The notes below the pieces were generated by a model that made no database searches, was not told the DNA's origin, and worked only from the letters and a program-made list of their open reading frames with translations. This document shows, one piece after another, positions 22,327 to 31,268 of a stretch of DNA of 64,000 bases (position 1 is its first letter; each line of letters starts with the position of its first letter). Source of the DNA: Thermoplasmata archaeon UBA61 (GTDB lineage Archaea > Thermoplasmatota > Thermoplasmata > Lutacidiplasmatales > UBA184); NCBI GenBank assembly GCA_002503985.1, contig DASW01000009.1:104344-168343 (forward strand), in the 5' to 3' direction. Made by a program: the position numbers and the translations under genes.

Positions 22327-23198
22327 GCCGGGGAGGGGCGGCCTCCGGTCGACCGCGGTGGCGGACCGGCCCCTACTGGCTTGCGCTTCAGCTGGTCCTC
22401 TCGGGCTCGCTGCTGCTCCTCTTCTTGCTCCCGATCGCCGCGCTGTTCACCTACGCCCCTCCGCAACGGATCCTGGCCGCGGCGACCAACCCGGCCGTGT
22501 CGACGGCGCTTTACCTCACGTTCCTGGCCTCCGGGATCGCGGTGCTTGCTGCGGTGGTCTTCGCGATCCCCCTCGGGTACCTCCTCGCGCGTCGGGCGTT
22601 CCGGGGCCGGAGCGTAGTCGAGTCGGTCGTCGCGTTGCCCGTCGTCGTCCCCCACCTCCTGGTGGGGGTCGGGCTCTTCTTTCTGATCCTCCCGGGGAGC
22701 CCGCTCTACCGGTTCACGACCGCGGTCGGCCTCCCCATCTACGACACGATCTGGGGCGTCGTTCTCGTGATGGTCTTCGTCAGCGCCCCCTACACGGTCC
22801 TCGCTGCGGACCTCTCCTTCCGCGCGGTCGATGGTCGGGTCCTCGAGGCGGCCCGGTCGCTCGGCGCCGGCCCGGCGACGGCGTTCCTGACCGTGACCTT
22901 CCCGCTCGCACTGCGCGGGATCGTTGCGGGTCTCCTCCTCACTTGGGCGCGGGCGGTGAGCGAGATCGGCGGGATCCTCATCCTCGCCTACGCGGTCTAC
23001 CCCGGCGGGCCCTACAGCGGCCCCGTCACGTCGACCCTCTCCGTCTACGTCTACAACCTCTTCCAGACGGGGGACCTCGCCGACGCGGCGGCGGTGAGCT
23101 CGCTCTTCCTCCTCATCGCGTTCGTGCTGTTCTTCCTCGTCCGGCTCGGCGAGCGCACCGGATGGGTGCCGTGGCGCCGGGGGGAGCTCCTTCCGTGA
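22323..23198 (+). CDS. wtpB: tungstate/molybdate-type ABC transporter, permease
   Basis: 291 aa, about six transmembrane helices. The conserved cytoplasmic loop reads VLEAARSLGAGPATAFLTVT followed by FPLALRGIVAGLLL (EAA motif). Starts with an ATGA overlap on the binding-protein stop. Confidence 0.85.
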   Translation: MSRGGAASGRPRWRTGPYWLALQLVLSGSLLLLFLLPIAALFTYAPPQRILAAATNPAVSTALYLTFLASGIAVLAAVVFAIPLGYLLARRAFRGRSVVESVVALPVVVPHLLVGVGLFFLILPGSPLYRFTTAVGLPIYDTIWGVVLVMVFVSAPYTVLAADLSFRAVDGRVLEAARSLGAGPATAFLTVTFPLALRGIVAGLLLTWARAVSEIGGILILAYAVYPGGPYSGPVTSTLSVYVYNLFQTGDLADAAAVSSLFLLIAFVLFFLVRLGERTGWVPWRRGELLP

Positions 23199-24241
23199 AC
23201 GCCTGGTCGGTCGAGGGGGTGGTCTCCCACGTCGACGGCTTCCGCCTCGGACCGGTCGACCTAGAACTTGCCCCGGGGCGCGTGGTCGCGGTGCTCGGGA
23301 GCTCCGGGGCCGGCAAGACCACGCTCCTCCGCACGCTCGCCGGTTTCCTTCCGGTCCGCGCGGGCCGCATCGTGCGAGACGGTGTCGACCTCACCGACCG
23401 GCCACCCGAGGAGCGCGGCCTCGGTTACGTACCGCAGGGCCTCGGCCTGTTCCCGCACCGCACCGTCGAGCGCAACGTGAGCTACCCGCTCGAGGTCCGA
23501 GGCCGCACGGACGCGATCGCGCGCAGCCGGGAGCTCCTCGAACGGTTCGGCCTCGCCGAGCTCGCGCACCGCCGCCCCGCACGGTTGAGCGGCGGGGAGC
23601 TCGAGCGGGTCGCACTCGCCCGTGCTCTCGCCGGGGAACCCGACCTCGTGCTGTGGGACGAGCCCTGGCAGGCGCTCGATGTCGAGGCGCGCCACGAGCT
23701 CGGTCGGGTGCTCGAGGAGCTGCGGGAGACCGACCGGGTCCCCGTGGTGGTCGTCACGCACGACCCGTCGCTCGCCTTCTCCGTGGCCGACTCGTTCCTC
23801 GTCCTGCGGGCCGGGAAGGTCGCCCTTCGGGGCGACGCTGCGACGATGCTTGCCCACCCGTCCGATGCGTTCCTGGCGCGGTTCGCCGGCTTCGAGAACG
23901 TCTACGACCGGGCCTCGCTCGAACGCGGCCGACCGGGGTCGCTCGCCGCCTGGCTCTCCGAACGCGCCGGGACCGACGGCGTTGCCTTCGTGCGGCCCAC
24001 CCCAAAGGCCGTGGGAGATCCTCACGGTGCCTGGGAAGGCGTCGTGCGCAGTGCCCGCCCGACCCCCGAGGGCCTCGCTGTGACGGTCCGGGTCGACGAC
24101 CTGTCGGTCGCACTTCGGCTCCCCCCACCGCCCACGGGAGTGGTCCCATTCGTTGGGGCTCGGGTGCGGTTTGACGTAGAGGAGAAAAGCGTCCTCGCGC
24201 TGGGTCCGCCCGCTTCCGCACCACGAGGCACCCTCCAATGA
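23195..24241 (+). CDS. wtpC: tungstate/molybdate-type ABC transporter, ATPase with C-terminal TOBE-like domain
   Basis: 348 aa from the GTG at 23195, overlapping the permease TGA. Walker A LGSSGAGKTTLLRTLAGF, Q-loop YVPQGLGLFPH, signature LSGGELERVALARALAGEPD, Walker B LVLWDEPWQALD and H-loop VVVVTHDP. The C-terminal 100 residues look like a TOBE regulatory domain (AVGDPHGAWEGVVRSARPTP, VPFVGARVRFDVEEKSVLAL). Ends in an ATGA overlap with the regulator. Confidence 0.9.
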   Translation: MNAWSVEGVVSHVDGFRLGPVDLELAPGRVVAVLGSSGAGKTTLLRTLAGFLPVRAGRIVRDGVDLTDRPPEERGLGYVPQGLGLFPHRTVERNVSYPLEVRGRTDAIARSRELLERFGLAELAHRRPARLSGGELERVALARALAGEPDLVLWDEPWQALDVEARHELGRVLEELRETDRVPVVVVTHDPSLAFSVADSFLVLRAGKVALRGDAATMLAHPSDAFLARFAGFENVYDRASLERGRPGSLAAWLSERAGTDGVAFVRPTPKAVGDPHGAWEGVVRSARPTPEGLAVTVRVDDLSVALRLPPPPTGVVPFVGARVRFDVEEKSVLALGPPASAPRGTLQ

Positions 24242-24921
24242 CGTTCCGAGCGAACCTCGTTACGAGCACCGACATCGCGCTGTTGCGGGCGCTCGGGCAC
24301 GAACGCTCTCTCGTCGGCGCGAGCCGTCGGGTCGGCATCTCCCGGGACCGGGCCGTCTACCGAATCGAGCGGCTCGAGCACGCCTTCGGAGGTCCGGTCG
24401 TGCACAGCGTGCGCGGCGGCACGGGTCACGGTCGGACGACCCTGACCGCCCTCGGCGACCGGATCGTGCGGGGAGGGTTCGAATCGGTCGAGCTCCTCAA
24501 CGCGCGCCCGGTCACCCCGCTCGCCTCCCCGAACCTCCTGCGAGGGGTCTACCAACGGGCGCCGGACCCCGAGGTCCGGGTGTCGAGGTCGCTGCGCCTG
24601 CGGGTCGCCTTCGACGCCGAGGACGGCGAGGCGGTGGCCGTCCTCCTAGACCCCGAGTCGGTGGTCGTCGCCCGACGTCGCTTCCCTTCGAGCGCCCGGA
24701 ACGTGTTGCGGGCCACCGTGGAGACGCTCCGGCGCGAGCGGGGAAGCTTCGGCGTCACGCTGGTCGCGCGCTGCTCGGGCGCCCGGCTACGGGTCGCGGT
24801 GACCGAGGAGCCGGTGCGCCAGCTCGGGCTGCGCCCGGGCGTTCCCGTATGGCTTTACGTGAAGGCGACCGCGCTGCGAAGGGTCGGCGAGCGCGCTAGT
24901 CGCGGATCCCCTCGGTCGTGA
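24238..24921 (+). CDS. ModE-like regulator (LysR-type HTH plus MOP/TOBE domain)
   Basis: 227 aa. HTH region DIALLRALGHERSLVGASRR, VGISRDRAVYRIERLEHAFG and VHSVRGGTGHGRTTLTALG, as in ModE. The C-terminal TOBE/MOP fold (SARNVLRATVETLRRERGSF, LRVAVTEEPVRQLGLRPGVP) binds oxyanions. Being last in the transporter operon, it probably represses it when molybdate or tungstate is plentiful. Its last 26 bases overlap radA. Confidence 0.85.
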   Translation: MTFRANLVTSTDIALLRALGHERSLVGASRRVGISRDRAVYRIERLEHAFGGPVVHSVRGGTGHGRTTLTALGDRIVRGGFESVELLNARPVTPLASPNLLRGVYQRAPDPEVRVSRSLRLRVAFDAEDGEAVAVLLDPESVVVARRRFPSSARNVLRATVETLRRERGSFGVTLVARCSGARLRVAVTEEPVRQLGLRPGVPVWLYVKATALRRVGERASRGSPRS

Positions 24922-25894
24922 GCGAGAAGACCGCCTCGCCCTCGGGCAGGTTCGGAGAGTCGATCAGCCGCGCGATCCGCTTCGGGGGCTTCGACTTCCG
25001 TAGGTAGACGCGATAGGTCGCCGCGTGGGCGACGATGTTCCCCCCGATCGGTCGGGTCGGGTCACCGAAGAGGATGTCCGGTCGGGCCGACACCTGGTTC
25101 GTGACGAGGATCGCCGCGTTGTACGTGTCCGAGAAGCGGAGGAGCTCGTGGAGGTGACGGTTCAGGTGCTGCTGCCGGGGCGCGAGCTCGGCCCGCCCGA
25201 GGTACTCCGAGCGGAAGTGGGCGGTGAGCGAGTCGACCACGAGCAGACGGATCGGCTTCTCGCGGGCAAGCTCCTGCGCCTTCTGGACGAGGAGCATCTG
25301 GTGGTTCGAGTTGAACGCACGAGCGACGTGGATGTGGCTGAGCGCCTCCTCCGGGTCGATGCCAACGCCCTTCGCCATGTCGACGATGCGCTCCGGACGG
25401 AACGTGCTCTCGGTGTCGATGTAGACGACCTCGCCCGAGAGGCCCCCCTGAGCGGGCGGGAGCTGGATGTCGACCGCGACCTGGTGGGCGATCTGGGTCT
25501 TCCCGGTCCCGAACTCACCGGAGAACTCGGTAATCGCCTGCGTCTCGACCCCCCCGCCGAGGAGCTCGTCGAGCGCCTTCGAGTTGGTCGTGACGCGGCC
25601 GAGCTTCTTGCGTCGCTCGAGGAGCGTCGTGCCGCTCTCGAACCCTCCGACGTCCGCTTTGCGGCGGGCCTCGCCGATGATCCGCTGGGCGATCGCGACG
25701 CCGATCTCCGCGGCCTCCGCGACGTCGCCCGGAGAGGCGACGGCGAGCTCCATCAGGTCGGTGTAGCCGTTTTCGCGCAGCTTGTCGGCGGTGATCCCCC
25801 CGATCCCGGGTAGGTCCTCGAGGGCGACCGCGGGCTTCGGGGCCGGTGGGTTCTCTTCCGCGCCGGCGGCTTTCGGGCTCGGTTTCGTAGGCAC
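24896..25894 (-). CDS. radA: DNA repair and recombination protein RadA
   Basis: 332 aa. Archaeal recombinase for strand exchange. An N-terminal helix-hairpin-helix domain (ALEDLPGIGGITADKLRENG) precedes the ATPase: ITEFSGEFGTGKTQIAHQVA (Walker A), GEVVYIDTESTFRPERI, RLLVVDSLTAHFRSEYLGR (Walker B) and ILVTNQVSARPD; PIGGNIVAHAATYRVYLRKS is the typical ending. GTG start with CCTTATCTC about 26 bases upstream. Confidence 0.96.
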   Translation of the reverse strand: MPTKPSPKAAGAEENPPAPKPAVALEDLPGIGGITADKLRENGYTDLMELAVASPGDVAEAAEIGVAIAQRIIGEARRKADVGGFESGTTLLERRKKLGRVTTNSKALDELLGGGVETQAITEFSGEFGTGKTQIAHQVAVDIQLPPAQGGLSGEVVYIDTESTFRPERIVDMAKGVGIDPEEALSHIHVARAFNSNHQMLLVQKAQELAREKPIRLLVVDSLTAHFRSEYLGRAELAPRQQHLNRHLHELLRFSDTYNAAILVTNQVSARPDILFGDPTRPIGGNIVAHAATYRVYLRKSKPPKRIARLIDSPNLPEGEAVFSLTTEGIRD

Positions 25895-25961
25895 GTTCGA
25901 CCGACCGGGACGCGGGGAGATAAGGGTACGGGAGGGGTCGCGAAACGGTGAACGCAGCGCC

Positions 25962-26921
25962 CTATCCGGACCGGGCGAGCGGGGCGAACGGCTCGCCGGT
26001 GAGGCGCTGGTAGACCGTGGTGTAGAGGCGGCTCACCTCGTCCACGAGGAGCGGCGGGAGCGCCGGAATCGGCGGCTCGCTCGTGTGGGCCTCCCGGGCC
26101 TTCAGGAGCGCGTCGTAGTAGCCGGTCCCGCGGTAGTGCTGGCGGACGAACTCCTTCGAGAAGTCGACCTGGCGGCCGCGGTCGTAGGCGGCCTGGTCCC
26201 AGAACCGGTCCTCGTCGGCCGTTCCGAACGTGTCGACGACCATGAGGACGCCGTCCGAATCGACCGCGAACTCTTTCTTCCCGTCCACGTGGATCAGGCC
26301 GCGCGGACCGATCTCCTTCTGCATCGCCGCGTCGACCTTGAGGACCGTCTCCCGGATCCCGTCGAGCTGCTTCGGGTCGAGCGCGGAGAGCGAGAGCGCC
26401 TCCGCGGTCGTGAGCAGGCGGTCGACCGGCTCGAGCTTCGTCGTGACCTCGAAATGGGGCTCGGGGAGCGGAATACCGTACGTGAGCGTCTTCCCCTTCG
26501 GGAAGCCGAGCGCCTCCGCCGGGACCTGACCGGACTTCACGCGGTCCCACATCGAACCGGCGAGGTAGTACCGAACGATCACCTCGAGAGGCACGAGGTA
26601 CCCCTTCGGGTGAGGCCCTAGGGTCGCGGGCTTCGGCACCACCTGGACCCGCTTCACCCGCATGGCAGTAGGGCCGGCGAGGCTCAGGTAGTGGTGCGGG
26701 ACGCCGAGACGGGAGCAGAGCTCGAACCAGAACGCGGCGGTCCGCGCGAGCGTCTCACCCTTGTGCGGGATCTCGCTCGGGATGTGCTTGTCGAAGACCG
26801 AGATGTCGTTCGTGAACCGGAACTCGAGCTCGGTCGCAGAGATCTCGTAGACCTCCTTCACCTTCCCTCGGCGGAGGAAGCGGGGGGCTGAGGACGAGGC
26901 GGGGCTCGGGGTCTTCGCCAT
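25962..26921 (-). CDS. purC: SAICAR synthetase
   Basis: 319 aa. Ligates aspartate to CAIR in purine synthesis. FLRRGKVKEVYEISATELEF, DISVFDKHIPSEIPHKGETL, VVPLEVIVRYYLAGS-type core (here YLVPLEVIVRYYLAGSMWDR) and GLIHVDGKKEFAVDSDGVLM then DTFGTADEDRFW. The leaderless ATG lies about 26 bases from CCTTAAACTG (26943-26951). Confidence 0.95.
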   Translation of the reverse strand: MAKTPSPASSSAPRFLRRGKVKEVYEISATELEFRFTNDISVFDKHIPSEIPHKGETLARTAAFWFELCSRLGVPHHYLSLAGPTAMRVKRVQVVPKPATLGPHPKGYLVPLEVIVRYYLAGSMWDRVKSGQVPAEALGFPKGKTLTYGIPLPEPHFEVTTKLEPVDRLLTTAEALSLSALDPKQLDGIRETVLKVDAAMQKEIGPRGLIHVDGKKEFAVDSDGVLMVVDTFGTADEDRFWDQAAYDRGRQVDFSKEFVRQHYRGTGYYDALLKAREAHTSEPPIPALPPLLVDEVSRLYTTVYQRLTGEPFAPLARSG

Positions 26922-26991
26922 GGCGACCGAGGAGCTCCGGGCAGTTTAAGGTCAGCGCCCGAGCCCCGGGCGCTCGTCCGCCGAAGCGCGC

Positions 26992-27528
26992 CTAGAGCGA
27001 CCGGGCCTGGACCGCGGTGATCGGCCGGAACCCGCGCTTCGAGTAGAAACGGCTCGCGATCTCGTTCTGGGCCGGGAACTCGGCCGTGACGATCCCCGCC
27101 CCCTTGGCCTTGAGCGCGTTCGAGGTCTCGCGCAGGACGTACTCGCCGACCCCGTGGCGACGGTAGAGCGGCAGGAGGTAGATGTCCAGGATCACGCCCT
27201 CGTGCTCGGGCGCGTAGAACGGCCGCTCCCGAACGAGCGCGCGGACGAACCCGACGACCTTGCCCCGGTCCGCCCCGACGCCGTCGGCGGCGAGGACGAC
27301 CGACATCGGGTTCGCGAGGTCCGCTTTGAGGACCTGGCGGGCTTGCTGCTCGGCATCGTCCCGAACCTTGAGGAGCGGGTCGAACTCCTCGTTGAGCCGC
27401 TTCAGCCGTAGGAGCAGCGAGACGATCGCCGGAAGGTCCGCGTCGCGGGCCGGTCGGAGGTGGACCGGGGCCGCCGGTGTTCCGCCCGGGCCGCTCGACC
27501 GGCCTCCTCCGTCTGCGCGGTCGCTCAT
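26992..27528 (-). CDS. GNAT-family N-acetyltransferase
   Basis: 178 aa. VHLRPARDADLPAIVSLLLR opens the GNAT fold. GVILDIYLLPLYRRHGVGEYVLRE carries the acetyl-CoA pyrophosphate loop (R-x-x-G-V-G), and NEIASRFYSKRGFRPI the C-terminal motif B. Substrate unknown. The ATG overlaps the malic-enzyme stop by four bases, so they are co-transcribed. Confidence 0.85.
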   Translation of the reverse strand: MSDRADGGGRSSGPGGTPAAPVHLRPARDADLPAIVSLLLRLKRLNEEFDPLLKVRDDAEQQARQVLKADLANPMSVVLAADGVGADRGKVVGFVRALVRERPFYAPEHEGVILDIYLLPLYRRHGVGEYVLRETSNALKAKGAGIVTAEFPAQNEIASRFYSKRGFRPITAVQARSL

Positions 27529-28961
27529 CGTGTCCCTCTCCGGGGTGGCCGGCGCCGAGGCATCGGAGGCGTAAGACGAGCGCGGGCGAGCGCTCGTACG
27601 AGCCGCGCGGGCCGGCCCATCAGCGTCCGCGCCCGCTCGAGGAACTCGTCGTGGGAGAGCTTTCGGCGGGCGATGCCGAGGCGGACCGCGGTGTCCCCCA
27701 CGGCCGCGGCGATGTGCGGGAACACCTCGGGCTCCTCCATCGTGGGCAGAAGGTGGCGGTCCGAAAGTCCCTTCCGCAGGGCGCCGCGGGCGAGCTCCTT
27801 CGCCGCCGCCAGGACCACCTCATCCGGGATCGACCGCGCCCGCGCGTCCAGGACCCCGCGGAAAACGGCGGGGAAGATCAGCGAGTTGTTGACCTGGTTC
27901 GGGAAGTCGCTGCGTCCGGTCGCGACGACCGCGGCGCCGGCCGCTCGGGCCACTTCCGGCCAGATCTCGGGCACCGGGTTCGCGAGGGCGAAGACGATCG
28001 GGTCCTTCGCCATCGAGCGGACGTGCTCAGGACGGATCGTGCCCGGGTTCGGCGTGGACGCCGCCAGCAGGACGTCCACGTCCTCGAGCGCCGCGGCTAG
28101 GTCCCCTGTGCGGCCGCCACCGTTCGTCGTGAGAGCGATGCGGTACTTCCACGGGTTGTGCAGTTCGAGCTCGTCCAGGTCCTCTCGCTCGGCGTGGAGG
28201 ATCCCCTTCTGGTCGACGAGCGTGAGCTGGCGCGCCGGATGGCCGAGCGCGAGGAGGAGGCGCGCGGTCACGAGGTTCGCCGCGCCGGCCCCCAGGAGGA
28301 CCGTCCGCACGGTGCGTACCGACCGGTGCGTGAGCTCGAGGGCGTTCAGGAGGCCCGCGACCGTCGCGGCCGCGGTCCCGAGCTGGTCGTCGTGCCAGAC
28401 CGGTATCGGAAGCCGCTTCGAGAGCTCCTCGAGGATGCCGAAGCATTTCGGGGACGCGATGTCCTCGAGGTTGATCCCCCCGAACGCGGGCGCCATCGCC
28501 TCGACGGTTGCGATGAACTGCTCGGGCGACTCCACCTGGATCGGGATCGGGATCGCGTCAACGCCCCCGAGGACCTTGAACAGGAGCGCTTTCCCCTCCA
28601 TGACGGGCAGCGCGGCCTGGGGACCGATGTCGCCGAGCCCGAGAACGCGGGAGCCGTCCGTGACGATCGCGATCGTGTTCCATCGTCCCGTGAGGTCGAA
28701 CGAGCTCTCGGGGTCGGCTTGGATCGCGCGCGAGACCGCGGCGACCCCGGGCGTGTACCAGAGAGCGAAGTCCTCGAGGGAGCGGACGGGGACCTTGGGC
28801 ACCGTCTCGATCTTACCCCCGAAGTATCGAGAGAGCTCGACCGAGCGCTCTCCCAGGAGGTCCGTCCGCTCCTCGCTCCGTTCGGCCGCGGTGCCCCGGT
28901 CGCGGGGTTTCCGCCGAGCGGCCCGGACGGGGTCGACCCGGGAGGGAGCGCCCTGGGCCAT
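27525..28961 (-). CDS. malic enzyme (NAD(P)-dependent malate decarboxylation)
   Basis: 478 aa from the ATG at 28961. Converts malate to pyruvate and CO2. WYTPGVAAVSRAIQADPESS, WNTIAIVTDGSRVLGLGDIG, PVMEGKALLFKVLGGVDAIP, GINLEDIASPKCFGILEEL and PVWHDDQLGTAAATVAGLLN are conserved malic-enzyme blocks; VLLGAGAANLVTARLLLALG is the dinucleotide site. There is no C-terminal phosphotransacetylase domain. TATA CTAATAACC at 28991-29000. A TTG at 28979 is an alternative start. Confidence 0.93.
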   Translation of the reverse strand: MAQGAPSRVDPVRAARRKPRDRGTAAERSEERTDLLGERSVELSRYFGGKIETVPKVPVRSLEDFALWYTPGVAAVSRAIQADPESSFDLTGRWNTIAIVTDGSRVLGLGDIGPQAALPVMEGKALLFKVLGGVDAIPIPIQVESPEQFIATVEAMAPAFGGINLEDIASPKCFGILEELSKRLPIPVWHDDQLGTAAATVAGLLNALELTHRSVRTVRTVLLGAGAANLVTARLLLALGHPARQLTLVDQKGILHAEREDLDELELHNPWKYRIALTTNGGGRTGDLAAALEDVDVLLAASTPNPGTIRPEHVRSMAKDPIVFALANPVPEIWPEVARAAGAAVVATGRSDFPNQVNNSLIFPAVFRGVLDARARSIPDEVVLAAAKELARGALRKGLSDRHLLPTMEEPEVFPHIAAAVGDTAVRLGIARRKLSHDEFLERARTLMGRPARLVRALARARLTPPMPRRRPPRRGTR

Positions 28962-29118
28962 CGTAGCGCGTTGACCCAACCTCGGTTATTAGCCCTATGG
29001 CGAAGGCGTTCGGGGTGTCCGGCCGCTGACGGAGCTACGGGCCGTGGGCCGGCGGTCTCCTCCCAAAAAAGGGCCCGAACTTGCGTTAAATAGGCGAGCG
29101 GATGCACTCCCTCACCCC

Positions 29119-30204
29119 ATGAGCGCCTCTCCGGACCCCCTGCCGCACCCTTTCGTCCGTCCCCTGACGAACGGAGCTGTCCCGCTCGTCTCCCCTCAGG
29201 ACCTCCGACGGCTGATCGAGTCCTCCTCTCCGCCCCTCCTTCTCGATGTTCGCTCCGTCGAGGAGCGAACGATCGTCCACCTGCCGGGAGACCGCCACGT
29301 CCCGCTCGACACCATCGGTGCGGCGCTCGCCTCCCTTCCGCACGACCGACCCATCGTCGCTTACGACCACTTTGGCGCCCAGGCCCGGCGCGCGGCCCGC
29401 TTCCTACAGGACCGGGGGTTCCCGCTCTCCGCGGCGCTCGAGGGCGGGTTGGAGGAATACTCCTGGGTCGCCGACCCCGGCCTCGCCCGCTATCCGGCGG
29501 ACGACCCGACCACTCACCTGATCCTCCGCCAGATCCCCCGGCCCGAGGTCGGATGCCTCACCTACTTCCTCGGGGACCGGGACGCCCGCGAGGGGATCAT
29601 CATCGACCCCGGCCGCAACATCACTCCGTACAAGGCCCTCCTCTCGGAGGGGAACTGGCGCCTCGTGGGCATCGTCGAGACCCACACGCACGCGGACCAC
29701 CTCGCCGGCCACGCGGCGCTCCACGCGGCGACGGACGCGCCGATCTACCTGAGCCGCCGGTCCGAGGCACGCTACCCGCACCGCTCCTTCGCCGAAGGGG
29801 AATCGGTCGAGTTCGGGGACGAGGAGGTCGTGGTCCTCGAGACGCCGGGTCACACCCCGGACCACGTGACCCTGCACGCTCGCGACAAGATCTTCACCGG
29901 GGACACGCTATTGCTCGGGAGCTGTGGGCGGACCGACCTCGGCGCCGGCTCCCCCGAGCAGCTCTACGCGTCGTTGAACGAGAAGATCCTGACCCTTCCG
30001 GACGCCACCGAGGTCTACCCCGCGCACTACGGCGCGCGACATGCCCTGCCCGAACGCCACGTCTCCACGGTCGGCTTCGAGCGGGTCCGCAACGAGGCGC
30101 TCGCCCAAGGCTCGCTCGAGGCGTTCGTGAAGTACATGACGGAAGGCTGGCCGCCGAAGCCGACCGACTTCGACCGGATCGTGCGGACGAACCTCGACGA
30201 GTAG
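29119..30204 (+). CDS. rhodanese-like domain fused to a persulfide-dioxygenase-type metallo-beta-lactamase
   Basis: 361 aa. The N-terminal rhodanese-like domain (PLLLDVRSVEERTIVHLPGD) has Asp where the catalytic Cys should be (IVAYDHFGAQ), so it is probably not a sulfurtransferase. The C-terminal metallo-beta-lactamase domain reads CLTYFLGDRDAREGIIIDPG, VETHTHADHLAGH, TPGHTPDHVTL, IFTGDTLLLGSCGRTDLG and YPAHYG, matching ETHE1/glyoxalase II-like persulfide dioxygenases. A likely role is sulfide or persulfide detoxification in the cytoplasm. TATA TTAAATAG at 29085-29092 supports the ATG at 29119. Confidence 0.85.
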   Translation: MSASPDPLPHPFVRPLTNGAVPLVSPQDLRRLIESSSPPLLLDVRSVEERTIVHLPGDRHVPLDTIGAALASLPHDRPIVAYDHFGAQARRAARFLQDRGFPLSAALEGGLEEYSWVADPGLARYPADDPTTHLILRQIPRPEVGCLTYFLGDRDAREGIIIDPGRNITPYKALLSEGNWRLVGIVETHTHADHLAGHAALHAATDAPIYLSRRSEARYPHRSFAEGESVEFGDEEVVVLETPGHTPDHVTLHARDKIFTGDTLLLGSCGRTDLGAGSPEQLYASLNEKILTLPDATEVYPAHYGARHALPERHVSTVGFERVRNEALAQGSLEAFVKYMTEGWPPKPTDFDRIVRTNLDE

Positions 30205-30299
30205 GACGTGGGGGATTGTCCCCCGCGCAACCGCGTTTCTTCGTCTGCACGTTCCCGGAAATTCGTCAGCCTTAAGCCCCTCCCCGGGTCAGGGACGCG

Positions 30300-31268
30300 A
30301 TGATCGTCCGCACCGGGCTCACGGGGGCGTTCCCCCGTTCCGAGGCGCTAGTGACCGCGACCCGAGACCTCGACCGGGGTCGGACGAGCGCGGAAGCGGT
30401 CGAGGAACTGTTCGCGAAGACCGAGGAGGAGGTGGTCGCGCTCGAGCATCGCCTCGGGTTCGACGACCGGACCGCAGGGTACCTCCGCTGGTCGGACCTC
30501 TTCCGACCGTTCGCGGAGACGTGGGAGGGGTTCGCCGTCGGGCCGCTCACCCGGTGGCTCGAGACGAACACGTTCTACCGCCAGCCGATCCTCCTCGCTC
30601 CGCCGGGCCGGACCCCGGGCGCCATCGCGGCCCGGCTGCCGCCTCCGCTCGTTCGCTCGCCCAAGACGGCGCGCGTCCTGCTCCCGGGCCCGTACTCGTT
30701 CTCCGTGATGCTCGACAACCGCTCGGGCGAGACCGAGAGCGCGCTCATCCACCGGCTCGGGCGGTTGCTGGGGGACGAAGTGAAGGAGCTCCGGGGGCGG
30801 GGGTTCGCGACCTTCCTCTTCTCCGAGCCCCAGCTCGTCGTTCAACCCCCCGAGGGCCCCCGCGCCGAGGCGGTGGTCGCCGGCTACCGCGCGGTCGAAG
30901 CGGCGCTCAACGGCGGGACCTCGATCGTCTGGACGTACGGCGCCGACGCGCGCCCGGCGTTCCCGCTCTTGGACCGGCTCCCCGTGTCGGTGGTCGGGGT
31001 CGACCTCGCCGAGACGGAGGTCGACCATCTCCCCGCCGGACCCTCTCGTACCGGCCTCGGGCTCGGGGTCGTCGACCCGCGCACCACCCTCCCCGAGGAC
31101 CCGGTGGAGGTCGCGCGGGTCGTTCGCGCCGCGCATGCCCGCCGACGGCCGAGCGCCGTCTGGCTCGGCCCCGGCGCCCCGCTCGACCTCCTCCCGTGGG
31201 AGCCGGCGACGCGGAAGCTCCACGTACTTCCGGCGGTCGCGCGAGCGCTTTCGGAGGGGTCCGCATGA
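30300..31268 (+). CDS. methionine synthase-like protein, N-terminal-type half (MetE-like)
   Basis: 322 aa TIM-barrel protein: TGLTGAFPRSEALVTATRDL, TFYRQPILLAPPGRTPGAIA, ARVLLPGPYSFSVMLDNRSG and GFATFLFSEPQLVVQPPEGP. It resembles the N-terminal partner in split archaeal MetE systems. No zinc ligands are visible. ATG lies about 26 bases from CCTTAAGCC, leaderless. Overlaps the next gene by ATGA, so the two halves are co-produced. Confidence 0.75.
   Translation: MIVRTGLTGAFPRSEALVTATRDLDRGRTSAEAVEELFAKTEEEVVALEHRLGFDDRTAGYLRWSDLFRPFAETWEGFAVGPLTRWLETNTFYRQPILLAPPGRTPGAIAARLPPPLVRSPKTARVLLPGPYSFSVMLDNRSGETESALIHRLGRLLGDEVKELRGRGFATFLFSEPQLVVQPPEGPRAEAVVAGYRAVEAALNGGTSIVWTYGADARPAFPLLDRLPVSVVGVDLAETEVDHLPAGPSRTGLGLGVVDPRTTLPEDPVEVARVVRAAHARRRPSAVWLGPGAPLDLLPWEPATRKLHVLPAVARALSEGSA

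Noticed and set aside
22358..23194. Long frame joined to the front of the transporter ATPase
   Set aside because: Shadow of the permease gene; the ATPase domain begins right after the GTG at 23195, which overlaps the permease stop.
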